Shown: in pieces, positions 10,795 through 22,304 of the stretch
Layout: every line of letters starts with the position of its first letter
Position numbering within the stretch: the stretch's first letter is position 1
Origin: Nyssa sinensis
Taxonomy: Eukaryota > Streptophyta > Magnoliopsida > Cornales > Nyssaceae
Assembly: GCA_008638375.1 (NCBI GenBank)
Contig: CM018052.1
Location: forward strand, 9,719,506 to 9,783,505
Length of the DNA stretch: 64,000 nt
Direction of reading: 5' to 3'
Notes under the pieces: generated by a model
Told to the model about the DNA's origin: nothing
The model's database searches: none
Seen by the model: only the letters and a program-made list of their open reading frames with translations
Translations under genes and position numbers: made by a program

Positions 10795-12299
10795 CCCACT
10801 CTTGAGCCTCCACCACTGTCACCTCAACCACAACCAATCCCAACGGTCCAAGTAGATGGAGCCGAGATAACATATGGCATGATAAACTTTACGCAGTAAT
10901 TCCAACAAGCCAATAGGGATAAAGCACAATCACATCCCTAAGTTGGTAAGAGTAGGGCCTCTATGGCCATGAGAGAATTCCAATGGCTCAATCATCCCAA
11001 GTTTAAGGGAGAGCCAGACCCACTAGCTGCGGATTATTAGCTCTGGACTGTCACTAGACTTCTAGATACGGTTCAGATTAATGAGGATGATCTTCGGATC
11101 TATTTTGCCATAGTATTGTTTGAGGGCGAGGCCCTAGATTGATGGGACATGGTTATGCCTTTCATGGAAATATCATGGGAAGTCTTCATAGTTTCCTTCC
11201 TTGATAAGTATTTTCTAACGGTTGCTAGGGATGTGATGCGTCAAGAGTTCCTTCACTTGTATCACGGCGACATGATTGTAACACGGTATGAGCCTCGATT
11301 TTCTATACTATCTCGGTATGCACCAGAAGTTGTTATAGATGAGACTGAGAAGCCTCGCACCTTTGAGCTTGGACTCAAGCCCACTATCCGATCTAAGGTA
11401 GTATCGCTCAAGCTCCTAGTGTATTATCAGTTAATGGGGTGAGCATTGTTGATTGAGGTAGAGGATTTTAGAAAGATCCGATATCCATCTAAGAATGTTA
11501 GCATTTATCCCAAGAAGCAGGACACAAAGAGGCAAAGAGAGGTAGCTGCCCAATCTTAGGAACACACCTAATTTGCTTCCTTCACACCAAGGAGGAATTT
11601 TCTAAGAGAGATGATTTGCTTCTCATGCCAGCAGTCGAGGTGTAGTAGGAAAAATTTCCCATAGAGGAGACAGACTCAGTTATAGGGTAGGAGATAGACG
11701 TAGAGCAAGGATCAGGGACACTCACAAGGTGAAGGTCAATCATAGGTGTGTGGAAAGACCCTCACTTGCTTTTGATGTAGTCATGTGGGACACATTTCCA
11801 GATGATGCATATTACTAAGGGGAGTTGAGGCTTCATTGGGCCATCAACAGCCTTACTCAACCCAGACTTTTCAGTCCAGCTTGAGTTTACATCCACCATT
11901 TCCCCTAATGCCTACAATTTCTACCTAGAGCTCTAGGCTAGTTCCAAGACCTTTTCATCGGTAGTTAGGCCACATACTTCCCAGCAGGGGACAAAATAGC
12001 AGGGTTATTCACAAGCTCTAATTCATGGGAGATTATTTGCAGTTAAAGCAGCCTTAATGTGAACTTTCCAAAAAGATATAACGTAGCAACCATTGTTTTT
12101 AAGATTAATAGGAGCAATTCAAATGTTAAATCAGGTATGTGAGCATCTTTGGTATGGTTTTTGGACGGTTAGGATGTTGACTAAGCAAGGTAGGATAATA
12201 AGGCCGATCGGAGAATTTTCTTCCTTACCGAAGAATCATCTTGTGTTACTTATTTGGGAAACTTCTATGCATTTTATAAGATATATGGATTTAAAGTAG

Positions 12300-12656
12300 C
12301 TAATATAACTATAATGGGTTGGTAGACTAGTGATTAGGTTTTTGGGTAAATCTTCTTCAGTCCAAGTTCAAACCTTAGCTAAGGCTTTTTAGCCTCTTCT
12401 CTTTTTTATTCCTTTGCACTAGTCTTCTAATTTTTTTTTATAAGTTCTCTAATTGGTACTAGTTTTACCTTTTATGCTAGCTTACTAATTTACACAATTT
12501 TGATCTTGTCATATATATAATAGTCTTTATTATTTTATCTCATTTAAGAGTTATAGAGTTATCAATGCCTAATTATTAACATATTAAATTATACACTAAT
12601 GTCAAAAATCATGTTAATCAAACTTAATCATCTAGTGATTAGGTCAGGGTGTTATA
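12300..12656 (-). mobile_element. Outer-end fragment of a minus-sense gypsy LTR
   Basis: The plus strand ends GGTCAGGGTGTTATA at 12656. The corresponding end of the LTR unit 23264-27041 is GGGGTGTTATA, and the T/C-rich stretch before each end is similar. A weak tRNA-like A/B-box pair is visible at 12320-12330 and 12365-12375. The left limit is uncertain, and 12060-12300 holds nothing recognised. Confidence 0.5.
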
Positions 12657-12784
12657 AGATTCATCTTAGCCTATTGGATTGAGAGGCAAATATCTTCTGG
12701 GTGGATGGATAAATCTACATAATTTTGCTTTTGTTGATAGGTGTATAAGTTAATCCTTACATGTTTCATACGCGATGTTATTGT

Positions 12785-13030
12785 TAAATAAACCTGTTTG
12801 GACCAAGGGTCCGATATTGTGATTGACTAATCTAGTTTGACAAAACGTGTTTTGGTTGTAATTATGACATTACTCCTATGCTTAGATTTATGCCTTGTTT
12901 TACTCCAAGATGGTCCATGTTTCATTGTCGTGTACATCTACTGGTCGCCTTGGTTCGTGAAGGGTATTTTAGGTATTTCAGACTTTTATTTTGATTTGGA
13001 TCTCACACATACATTGTAATAGTTGATATC
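12785..13030 (+). repeat. Partial duplicate of a copia LTR start
   Basis: This stretch, beginning near 'ggaccaagggtccgatattg', closely resembles 13061-13290 ('ggaccgaggggtccgacatc'), the start of the adjacent copia LTR. Both run through 'agtttgacaaaa', 'ttggttc(g/a)(t/c)gaagggta' and 'tttggatctcaca'. It is either a nested LTR end or a tandem duplication. Confidence 0.65.
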
Positions 13031-13055
13031 ATATTGTCATTATGTATGTTGTTAT

Positions 13056-14653
13056 TATTAGGACCGAGGGGTCCGACATCATAATTGCCTAATCCAGTTT
13101 GACAAAATGTGTTTGGTGTGTAATCATTACATAAGTCCTAGAAGTAAGAACCTCAATGTCTGTTCTACTCTAAGATCGTCCAAGAGACATTACAGTGCAT
13201 CATTACCATCCGACTTGGTTCACGAAGGGTATATTGGAAATTTATATATGATTTGGATCTCACACACTCACACATTACATTTGTTACATATAGTTTTTAT
13301 CAAAGCATCATGTGTGTGCTAAACTTGTGATTGTGAAACAATTTTCCCAAAAATGTATCTTAAAAACTAAAGGGAAAATTCAATTCAAAAGACAAGCTAG
13401 AATGAGAACCTCTTTGTTGCTTGTTCGAATGAACAACAGAAAGTTAGTTCTCATTCGCTCAAAAAACCTGTATCAAATAAAGAGCTGCAACCTCAAAATT
13501 GTGCTCGTTTGATATTTGTTCCTGGTTTGTTCGAACAAATGAGGGCCCGTTCAAACGAACTCTGGGCATAAAATAGATTTATAAAATGTTTTCAAGCACA
13601 TTTTGGATTGAATAATTTCATTACAAAAATTCAGTTGAGAGTAGTAAAAAGCAGAGTAAGAGATATTTTAATTGTGAGAGCTAAATTCTTGAGAGATCAA
13701 AAAGCTTTCATGAGAGATCAATCATAATTGTCATTCATACATTTCTTTACTCTCATTCAATGATTGATTTAGATCATTCACTAGATCCAAATCAGATCTA
13801 AGAGCTTCTTGTTCATGTCAATTTCACCATTGATGAAGTATGGAGTTCAATCTTGAGGATTCGCATTGAGCGATCGGTGGACACCGAGATTGTGAGAATT
13901 TGCAATTATGGAGCAGCTTGATTAGAGGACTCCGAGACAGTCAAGGATTCCGGTTGTATGAGGATTCTGGTTATGAGGAGCTTGATGATTCAAGAGGAAA
14001 TTAAAGACATGATCAGGTAGAACAGATCTTGAGGTGTAAAGTTTGTTTTTAGATACGTTGTAATTTAATTTCCATTATAGTGGAAGTCTTCCTTGAGCAT
14101 TAGCCCAGCTCTAGAGTTTTCCTCCAAGGATTGTTGTCCTTGGTGGTTTCTCTGTCATCAATAAGTTTGAAAATCTCTCAATCACTTCATCTCTTTCAAT
14201 TTACTAATTGCTTTGGTTGAATGCTTCCGCTAGAATATTGATATTGATATTAAGTTTTCATGAATCTCATAATTAAGCTCTAATTTGATAATTGAAAACT
14301 TAATTGAGTAATTGAAATTTTAAATTGAGTTAAATTGACATTTGATCACTTAGTTGAATTTTGCATTGAATTGATAAAATTGAAAACAAATTGATCTATT
14401 TGATCAATTAGGTGTATGTTGATAGGTTTGTCTTTTTGAGTAATTCTTGGCTATTACATTGGTGGATGTGCAAGCACGTTGGATTAATCACGTTGAGTGA
14501 TTTTATTGTTGTGGGATCGTTGTTGTAGACTAGAATTGTAATTAATATTGGAGAAATCTTTAATTCTAGAACCAACCTATTCAACCCTCCATTCTTGGTC
14601 AAATTCACATTTTGGGACCCTGAGTGATATCCTAGTAGTATTCCTTTGCATCA
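13056..14653 (+). mobile_element. Copia (SIRE-like) LTR, plus sense
   Basis: The start near 13056 (...ATTAGGACC) and the end CCTTTGCATCA at 14653 correspond to the copia LTR at 56174-57759 (TGTTAGGACC...CCACATCA) in reverse complement. The lengths are alike (about 1.6 kb). The following AAG is kept, but the primer site after it is degenerate. After about 40 bp the sequence joins Tat-type gag. The minus frame 14408-14608 is a by-product. Confidence 0.75.
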
Positions 14654-14699
14654 AAGTTATCTTACTCAATTTTTCTTATTGAAAATCATCTGCTCTATG

Positions 14700-15160
14700 T
14701 AAGAGCAATGCAGCCATTGGGAGCTAACACCAACATGCTAGCTCAAATGTTTCATCAAACTTTGATAGGCACTGCCTTGCGTTGGTTTCTTAACCTAGAG
14801 GATGCCTTATCCATGGATTAGGAAGAATTGTGTAATGTTTTCATAAAGCAATACAAGTACAACAATGAGTTCAACATTACCTTAAGAGACTTGGAGACCA
14901 CCAAGCAACAACCAAGAGAAAGTCTGTCAACCTTTATCAACCGCTAGAGGAGCAAGGTAGCACAAATGATCAACCGACCCAACGAATCAGAAAAACTGCA
15001 AATGGTAAAGAATAACTTGCTTCCCATTTACCAAGAGCCTCTATTTTGCCATTATTATGAAACATTCAAAGAATTGGTAGGGGCTGGAACTTAGGTCGAG
15101 GATGCTATCCATGATGGCACTCTAAAATCAAGCGATCCTAGTCCACGGAAAGTCATTCCT
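14700..15160 (+). pseudogene. Tat-lineage gypsy gag, central domain (broken)
   Basis: Translation shows a Retrotrans_gag domain typical of plant Tat/Athila elements: LRWFLNLEDALS, FIKQYKYN, LRDLETTKQQPRES, AQMINRPNES and NNLLPIYQEPLF in the usual order. Stops interrupt it after LEDALSMD and after FINR. The 5' end of gag, the leader and the 5' LTR are missing; the sequence joins copia LTR flank at about 14690. Confidence 0.8.
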
Positions 15161-15187
15161 AACACCCAGCCTAGCAGACCGACTCAC

Positions 15188-15900
15188 ATGATCAGTGTTG
15201 TTAATACCTTTCAGCCTTTCTCTTGGTCCGTTCCACTAGGCGCACTCCAACAGTGCCCACAAAGGAAGTTTTCTCACTTACTAGCTCCCATGGGAGACAT
15301 TTACAATAATCTCCATGAGAATGGGTTCCTTTGGCCTCTTAAGCGTAGACCTATCCCAAATCATTTGCTAAAGGATATGATCCCAACCAACACAATGCTT
15401 ATCACCAAGGCAACAGACACAATATCAATCAGTGATGAACTTTTAGACACGCCATCCAAGACCTCATTGATAGGGAAACTGTTAAGGCTCTACCATCAAA
15501 ACCTATTGTGACTACTAACCCGTTGCTAGCTCATAACAACTGCCTTAACATCAAATGTTAAACCTCGAAAATGGTGATCCCACTAAGTCCATCACCAAGT
15601 CCAGTCATTCTACGAAAAATACCATAGTTCTTCTAAACTATAACATGATCACTTGGGATGAGCTCATAGGAAGCAATAGTAAAGCTAGCTCGGCCAATGC
15701 AGTACATATCACCCGAGGGGGCCAACCCTTCAAACCACTTGCAAGCAGATGACCTTGTAACTGAATTTCTAAAAACTAAGCAACCAGTCGAGACACCATT
15801 ACAAGCCCCCATCGAGGATGAGCTCCTCAAGCAACTCAAGAGGACTCAGACTAATATTTCTGTTTGGGGTTTGCTAAACTCATCATTTCCACATCGATGA
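15188..15900 (+). pseudogene. Tat-lineage gag C-terminal region (frameshifted)
   Basis: Short open pieces in different frames carry gag C-terminal signatures. LKRRPIPNHLLK is followed, in another frame, by HAIQDLIDRETV-like residues, then a piece with VHITRGGQPF. Protease follows directly. At least two frameshifts are needed to read through. Confidence 0.7.
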
Positions 15901-15906
15901 GCTATT

Positions 15907-16389
15907 TTGAAACAACTAAATGAATCTCAAGTTCCCACCATTAACACCCTGAGCACCTTACTCAGATCATTAAAAGGGTGCAGTTCAATAATGTCATTAC
16001 ATTTACGGACCATGACTTGCCAAAAGGCAGAGAGAACTACACCAAGCCTACACATAATCGTAGATTCCTTAAAAAAGAGAGTACATGTGGTGCTCATTGA
16101 TAACAGATCATCTCTTAATGTGTGTCCTCTTAAGACTGCAAAGTGCCTTGGTTTAGAAATATCTTATCTAGCACCATCAACACAAGCAGTGAGGGCATAC
16201 GACAACACCCGACGAGAAGTGGTAGGAGTCATGACACTCACCATGAATTTAGGCCCAGTTAAAACCACTACACAGTTCCAAGTGTTAGATGTCCCGGCCT
16301 CTTTCAACCTGTTACTAGGTCGACGCTGGTTACATGAAATCAAAGTTGTGGCTTCCTCCCTACATCAGAAACTCAAGTTTACATGCTAG
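15907..16389 (+). pseudogene. Retropepsin of a Tat-lineage gypsy element
   Basis: An open stretch of 160 codons. The catalytic loop reads LIDNRSSLNVCP (Asp about residue 65), where the family has D-N-G-S-S, so the glycine after the catalytic Asp-Asn is replaced by Arg. Downstream motifs YDNTRREVVG and FNLLLGRRWLHE match the protease flap and C-terminal region of Tat/Athila proteases. It would process the Gag-Pol polyprotein, but the active-site change and surrounding stops argue it is dead. Confidence 0.82.
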
Positions 16390-16399
16390 CTCAGAGTAT

Positions 16400-17435
16400 T
16401 CATCATTATGGAGACACTGATCCCACTCAGGATCGAGCTCCTATCTTAGAGATCCAGCACGGATTTGGCAACATGGCACTCATAAGCTTTAGCCATGTCG
16501 GAAGTTAAGAGTTCAAGAAAACACCCAAGGGTGAAATTTACCAAGGTTCGGTCCTACATATCATGAATCTCATGGGGTACATGCCTAGCAAAGGTCTTGG
16601 TCATTACTTACAAGGCCTGCCTATGCCACCCCATTAACCAGAGAGGGAATATACATTCAGTATCAGCTATACACCCACTAAAGAAGACTTTTGAAATAGA
16701 GCTTTGGTCGCTCGAGCCAAGAGAGTTACAAAAGAGGAGGGGTTGCCCCCAAACTTGATTGAAATTAAAAAAAATTTCCCCCACCTTGAACGGCAATTTT
16801 GTTTAGAAAGAGGAAAAATGCACCTACTATGGCTTCCTAGAACCCGATTATGATAAGAAGGAAAAAATTAAATTCCCTAGTTGGTAAATCTTTGGGGACT
16901 GCACTTGTGGTTATAACGAAGTTATGATAGATGTTCCCCAATACCCCCGATAGAGGATTGGGCAAAATAACTTCAAGGGCTTTCTGAGCTCTTCGCTAAG
17001 ATCGAGCTGGTAAAAGACATGGTAGGGATGCTAAGTGAAGGAAGTATTCAAGGGAACCTCGAGAAGCAGATTATCCAAGCTTTAACACCGCCAGACAACT
17101 AGTAGATCGTCAAGGGATCACAAGCTTCAAGGGACCAACTCAAGAAGGAGTTTCTCTATTCTGAGTAAAGCGGTAAAAATTCTGAAAACCTTTACTATTC
17201 CAACTCTAACGAGTCATTTGATTTAAATTTTCTTAAGTTTGATGAACTTGAACACTATGTTCTTCCTGATTTTCTTTTCAATGAAATAAGTGCTTCTTTC
17301 GAGTATCCCTTAATTGCAAATAATGAATGTGATTATGAGAATGATCCTTACTAGAATATTGATCTAGAAAATAGGAAGTTCTTAATAGACATCACCAAAC
17401 AAATCACTAAAAGAGAAAATAGGGCTTAACCGATT
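16400..17435 (+). other. Tat protease-to-RT linker with G-patch-like motif
   Basis: Between protease and RT the frames are broken. One piece near 16560-16640 reads MGYMPSKGLGHYLQG, resembling the glycine-rich G-patch-like stretch found in this part of Tat/Athila polyproteins. Nothing else is recognisable; 17100-17435 contains only AT-rich, stop-rich sequence. Confidence 0.55.
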
Positions 17436-18300
17436 ATGGAACAAACATTGACTATCAACTTAGAGTTAGAAAATGAAACCAATGAGTTAAAGATTGGTGT
17501 CACCCTAGACCAGGCTAAAAATGAAGCTTTGATCGAGCTATTGAAAGAATTTCGAGACGTCTTTACATAGTCCTACAAGGATATGCCAAGCTTGGACATA
17601 AAAATTATCCAACACAAAATCCCTACCTACCTTGAGGCCAAGCCGGTTAAACAAAAGCTCAAGAAATTGATATCTGAATGGTCTCTCAAAGTCAAAAATG
17701 AGGTCGAAAAGTAATTAGCCATAGGTTTTCTAACCATGGTAGAATACCCCGAATGGTTTGCTAATATAGTGCCTGTACCCAAGAAAGATGAGAAGGTCCG
17801 CATGTGTGTAGACTATAGGGACCTCAACAAAGCCTGTCCAAAAGATGACCTACCTCTACCCAACATAGATCTATTGGTGGGCAACACAGCCCATCATGAC
17901 ATGATGTCATTTGTTAACGGTTTTGCGTGGTATAATTAAATCAAAATACACCCCAACTACATGGAAAAAACTACATTCATAGCACAGTGGGGCACCTTCT
18001 GCCACACTATTATGCCTTTCAGACTAAAAAATGCAAAGGCTACATACCAAAAAGAAACAACCACTATCTTACATGATTTGATCCACAAAGACGTTTAGGT
18101 GCATGTCGATGATATGATTATAAAATCTAAAGATAAGGAGAGCCACCCTATTGCCCTCAAAAAATTCTTCAAAAGAATTATGAAGTAAAAAATGAGGTTG
18201 AATCCCCAAAAATGTGCATTTGAAGTTACATCTGGCAAGCTCTTAGGCTTCGTAGTGAGCCAAAGAGGGATCAAGGTTGACCCTATAATACATTGACAGG
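17436..18300 (+). pseudogene. Reverse transcriptase of a Tat-lineage gypsy element
   Basis: RT blocks appear in order: EYPEWFANIVPVPKKD and MCVDYRDLNKACPKDD (fingers/palm), FVNGFAWYN*IKIHP, FIAQWGTFCHTIMPFRLKNA, and the catalytic box HVDDMIIKSK near 18102. The usual first residue of that box is Tyr; here it is His, after a TAG stop. The block [18 protein letters not shown] follows. At least five in-frame stops make it inactive. Confidence 0.88.
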
Positions 18301-18375
18301 TTCATATCCCAATTGAGAACCATTTGTGAACCTATCTTCAAGCTCCTAAAAAGGATTCCCCAAAGAGATGGAACA

Positions 18376-18910
18376 CTGCATGCTAAGAAGCCTTTGAACA
18401 AACCAAAGCTTACCTAGCCAGTCCCCTAGTATTGGTTCTTCCCCAACAAGGCATTCCCTTGTTGTTATACCTCACAGTAATAGATACAATTGCAAGAGCT
18501 TTGCTAGCTCAAAATCAAATGCCAGAAAAGAAGGAAAAGGCCATTTACTTTGCTAGTCAGAATCTAATCTCATACGAGCAGAATTGCAATGCTTTCGTGA
18601 AAACTTGCACATCCCTTATTTAGGTCACTCAGAAACTCTACCATTACATGATGGCCTACACTATACACTTGGTATCCAGAATGGACCTTATAAAATACCT
18701 TTTTGAAAAGCCAGCTTTGTCCATCCGCACAACTCAGTGGCTTTTACTCCTCTTCGAATTTGACATAATTCACGTAACACATAAGTCCATTAAGGGAAAA
18801 GTCGTGGCCCATTACATAGCTTGCTACCCACTCGAGGGTGTGGCTGTCAAAGAGACAGAATTCCCAGATAAAGACATCAAGCAAACCCAAGAAGATAGAT
18901 GGTGCCGCTA
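18376..18910 (+). pseudogene. RNase H domain of the Tat element
   Basis: The sequence follows the RT thumb with EAFEQTKAYLASP, then LLLYLTVIDTIARALLAQ, a FASQNL motif, and MDLIKYLFEKPALSIRTTQW followed by LLLFEFDIIHVTHKSIKGK. This is the order expected for the gypsy RNase H and connection region. The first catalytic Asp position is changed and a stop follows TCTSLI, so it is inactive. Confidence 0.8.
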
Positions 18911-18944
18911 ACAAAAAAGGATATGGCATTGGCATGCCTTGATA

Positions 18945-19290
18945 GCCCCAGATGGGGCACACATGCCTTTAGCCATGAAGCTTTAATACCCTTCCACAAA
19001 CAACACCATAAAATATGAAGCCTGCATAGTCAGCCTGCAAGCTGCATTAGAACTGGAAGTTAAAAACCTTGATATGTATGAAGACTCGACTCTCGTCATT
19101 GGCCAAATCCAGGAAAGGTGAAAAATCAAAGAAGAAAATCTTGTGCCTTATCATCAGTGCTTGGAAATGGTTATGGATGGCTTTAAAGACATTCAGTTTC
19201 ATTACATACCTCAGGCCAAGAATAGTTTTGCAGATGCCTTGGCCACCCTAACCTCTATGATAGATGTACTCGAAGAGGTATGTCAAATCG
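18945..19290 (+). pseudogene. Second (archaeal-type) RNase H of the Tat element
   Basis: A second RNase H-like domain follows the first. Motifs are PLAMKL, NNTIKYEACIVSLQAALELE (catalytic Glu region), YEDSTLVIGQIQER (catalytic Asp) and AKNSFADALATLTSM (final Asp region). A tandem second RNase H before integrase is a hallmark of the plant Tat lineage, which supports the assignment. Reading it needs frame changes and stop suppression. Confidence 0.82.
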
Positions 19291-19339
19291 TCCTGGTTTA
19301 GGTTAGAGAAACCCCAGTATACTATTACAACATCAACGA

Positions 19340-20596
19340 GGTCACAAGCCACCCAAAACCCTCTACCTGGTACACGGATGTTTGGTCATTCATCAAATGT
19401 TCGCAGTACCCTTTAGGATACACCAAAGGGGACAACGCCGCCCTCAGACATTGGGCCACCCAGTTCATTATATGCGGAGAGTGCCTGTACAAAAGGTCAT
19501 TCAATGGTATTCACCTCCTATGTTTGGACAAGCTAAAAGTTGAACATGTCATAACGGAATTCTATGAAGGAGTCTACGGACCCTATATGAATGGACACAT
19601 GCTGGCCAAGAAACAATCCGTTTAGGATATTACTGGAACACCATGGATGAGGACTGTACTAGTTTCATGAGAAAATGCCAAGAGTGCCAAATACATGCTA
19701 ACATGTAGCACCTCCCCCCTAGAGAATTATACAACTTGACATCTCCATGGCCATTCACCACATAGGGAATTGATATTATCGGCAGGATCACGCCAAAAGC
19801 TACAAATGGTGGCTATTGAATACTTCACCAAATAGGTAGAGGAGGCTTCATATGCCATCCTCAATGCAAAAAAAATGGCTCAATTCATTCAAACTAACAT
19901 CATTTGCCGATATGGGGTGCCTCATGAATTGGTCTCCGACAATGGCTTACACTTTGAAGAGGAGGTTACAGAAGTAGTGGAAGAATTCGAAATCACCCAA
20001 TAGAAGTCCTCACCTTACAAACCACAAACCAATGGGGCAATTGAATCAGCCAACAATACCCTAAAGAACATCTTGAGAAAGATGACAGACGCCAGCAAAA
20101 ATTGGCATAACAAGCTGCCTTTTACCTTTTGCCTTATAGGGATACCAGACCTTAATTAGGACACTTACTGGAGAAACCCCTTATGCCCTCACATATAAAA
20201 TGGTGGCAATTTTACCCATCAAACTAGAAATACCCTCACTCAGGGTGCTTCTTGAAATTCAAGTAGCCAAAACAAACTAGATGCAAAATTGCTATGATGA
20301 GTTAACATCATTAGATGAAAGACGGCTCAAAGGCCTTTACCAAATACAAGGTTATTACCATCAGATAGGCCGAGCTTTCAACAAAAAAAAAAAAAAGGGA
20401 CTGAAAGTAAGAGATCTATGTTAAAAGAGATCAAGGTCCCAGCACTCGACTCGCGAAAAAAGTTTCGACCCAACTGGAGTGGCCCATTCATCATCAAGTC
20501 CATCGCAACTAGAGGTACAACTTGGATCACAAACATAGATGGAAATGAGTTCTCCTCACCCATCAACCTAGGCCAGCTAAAAGAATACTATGTTTA
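19340..20596 (+). pseudogene. Integrase of the Tat element
   Basis: The zinc-binding part is seen as EGVYGPYMNGHML...CQECQIHANM. The catalytic core has the first Asp in GIDIIGRI, the second in YGVPHELVSDNGLHF, and Glu in TNGAIESANNTLKNILRK. The C-terminal domain is seen as KKFRPNWSGPFIIKSI, and the frame ends with QLKEYYV and a TAG at 20594. A 12-base A run near 20385 sits in a frame-disrupted stretch. Several stops and frameshifts are present. Confidence 0.87.
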
Positions 20597-21146
20597 GGGG
20601 CTAGGCTTATTATAATAAAACTACGATGACCTGACCCCCCATCAAACAATGTTACCACCAACATAGGGGTACGTAGGTAGCTCACGAAGTTACTGTGAGT
20701 GCGGTCTTAAAAATAGCAATAAAATTTCATTCTTCTAAACTAAAGTAGATGCTCAATACTTTATTTCATTATTAGTTAAAACCCTATCCGATTTGGTGAT
20801 AAGGTGTCTAGCAAGACTGACTACCTCAAAAAAATAAAATGGATCATCATCATTAAGGGATCACTCTTATCATTACAAAGGGATCATCCTTTCTTCTCCA
20901 CCAACTTTCTTTCAAACTCAAACTCCTTGCGTGTCATTTTCTCCAAAAGCACAAAAGGCCTTTTTCACATTAATTTGCAATTTAAAGCACCCAAAGTTCA
21001 ATTTTCTATTCTAACACAACACCTCTCAATGGACCCTCGGGTGTCCCTTCTTTCTATTCACGCCATGAACTTCTCAAGTATCTCTTTCCTCAAGTCCAAA
21101 CTCTACCAAATCCTCGTTGTGGTTCTTTACTGATATGGAGATTTCC
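20597..21146 (+). other. Untranslated spacer after Tat integrase
   Basis: No domain was recognised on either strand. The plus frame 20804-21133 has serine- and phenylalanine-rich composition without a known motif. It separates pol from antisense coding material. Confidence 0.5.
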
Positions 21147-22304
21147 TCAAACTTTACACTCAAATCTAGCTCTATAGAAAATCCCATCTCTCTGCGAAGA
21201 ACACTCGTTCAGAGACTCCCGATCACCCACTTCCTTGTAAAGCCACCTCAAATGATCTTTAGTCATATGTGTCTTCCTATAAAAATCTGTATCACTAAAC
21301 TTAGAAAGGTGAACCCCCTTCCAAAGGTTGGTCAGCCTTCTTATAATTGAAGGGGTCAATTCCTCCACAGGATAATGTGGGCCCTAGGTTCGTGACCCAA
21401 TTTGCTCAAATCCAAACTGACGAAGAAGGCGGATACGATAATAAAAGGATGTTTCTATAAGGCCGGCTATGCACACATATAAATAACCTGCAGAGCGCAA
21501 AATAGGGTCACTACAATGCCAAAGCAAAGTGGTCTAATCAAAATCACTAGCACTAAAGGTTACTAAGAAGCCACACCATGCTTGTTCATCAAATTAAGTC
21601 ACCAAAAGCTTCTAGTGTCTGGGTCGGTATGGGCAAAGTTGCGGACTTTCCAAAAGTTCCAATTTTTCTTTAAGCCACATCATCAACAAAAGGGCTACCA
21701 CCAAATTTATGGTCAAAACCATTATGCACCATTTCCAAGCCATTCAAAGTCTCGGCTAAAATAAGACCCATGATGTTCCCTTCCTTTGCAAGGTCATCAA
21801 AAACTCTAATCAAGCAGGCATCAACCATTTTAGGATTAATCAAAAGTAAGAAACGAGAAATCATGCTTAAATCCAAGGCAGCCAGTCTAACGCGACTTGG
21901 CTCTTAAAGCAGTCTAGAATAGGTAAAAGAGATAAGCTCTTACCTTGCACTAACAGTCTCGCCTCTACGGCATTCAATGACAGCAAGTCTAATAAGAGGG
22001 CAGAATAACCTCTTTGAACCTTGAAGAAGATCATCTTACCTTGGACAGTCATATCAAAGATAGTACAGAATTTCTCAAAAGTTGGGCAAAGCTCTTCCAT
22101 GTTGAAGCGAAAGAAGTGATCTACGGGGTCCCAAAATCTCGTACAACGTTTCAAAAAGCTTTGCTCCACCATGTTATTAGTCATAAAAAGAAGAGGTTTC
22201 AATTTGAATGATCCCAAATTGATCCTCTCAGACAGCATAAGTGAGACCATCCATGAGTGAAGCTCGCCATCAAAAGCATCAATGCTAGTAGTTGTGGCAA
22301 CCAT
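21147..22304 (-). pseudogene. Antisense ORF of the Tat element, DUF7745-like
   Basis: Read on the minus strand from 22304, the sequence encodes LKRCTRFWDPVDHFFRF and MEELCPTFEKFCTIFDM. Later pieces (to 21670) carry NIMGLILAETLNGLEMVHNG and FGGSPF, and a final piece (21368-21147) carries KDHLRWLYKEVGDRESL. This matches the plant DUF7745-type family ('RFWDP...CPTxEEF...LAETLxGL...GGSPL'), which is often carried by plant retroelements. Frameshifts or stops separate the pieces. It lies between integrase and the 3' LTR and is transcribed against pol. Function is unknown. Confidence 0.72.

Larger units (their letters stand above)
7374..12060 (+). pseudogene. Gypsy (Tekay/Del-like) gag, split by an inserted LTR unit and broken by stops
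   Basis: Gag starts at ATG 7374 with a basic MSGRGRGKG terminus, about 280 bp after the primer site, and is cut at 7411 by the insertion 7412-10794. It resumes at 10800 in the frame expected once one copy of the 5-bp duplication is removed. A Retrotrans_gag domain follows (about 10960-11440) with motifs such as FKGEPDP, FEGEALD and VMRQEFLHLY. A zinc-knuckle trace of the form C-x2-C-x4-H-x4-C lies near 11770-11815, and some arginine codons there have become TGA. There are several in-frame stops, and no protease or RT follows before another LTR fragment near 12300. The product would have been a retroelement capsid protein; this copy is dead. Confidence 0.8.
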
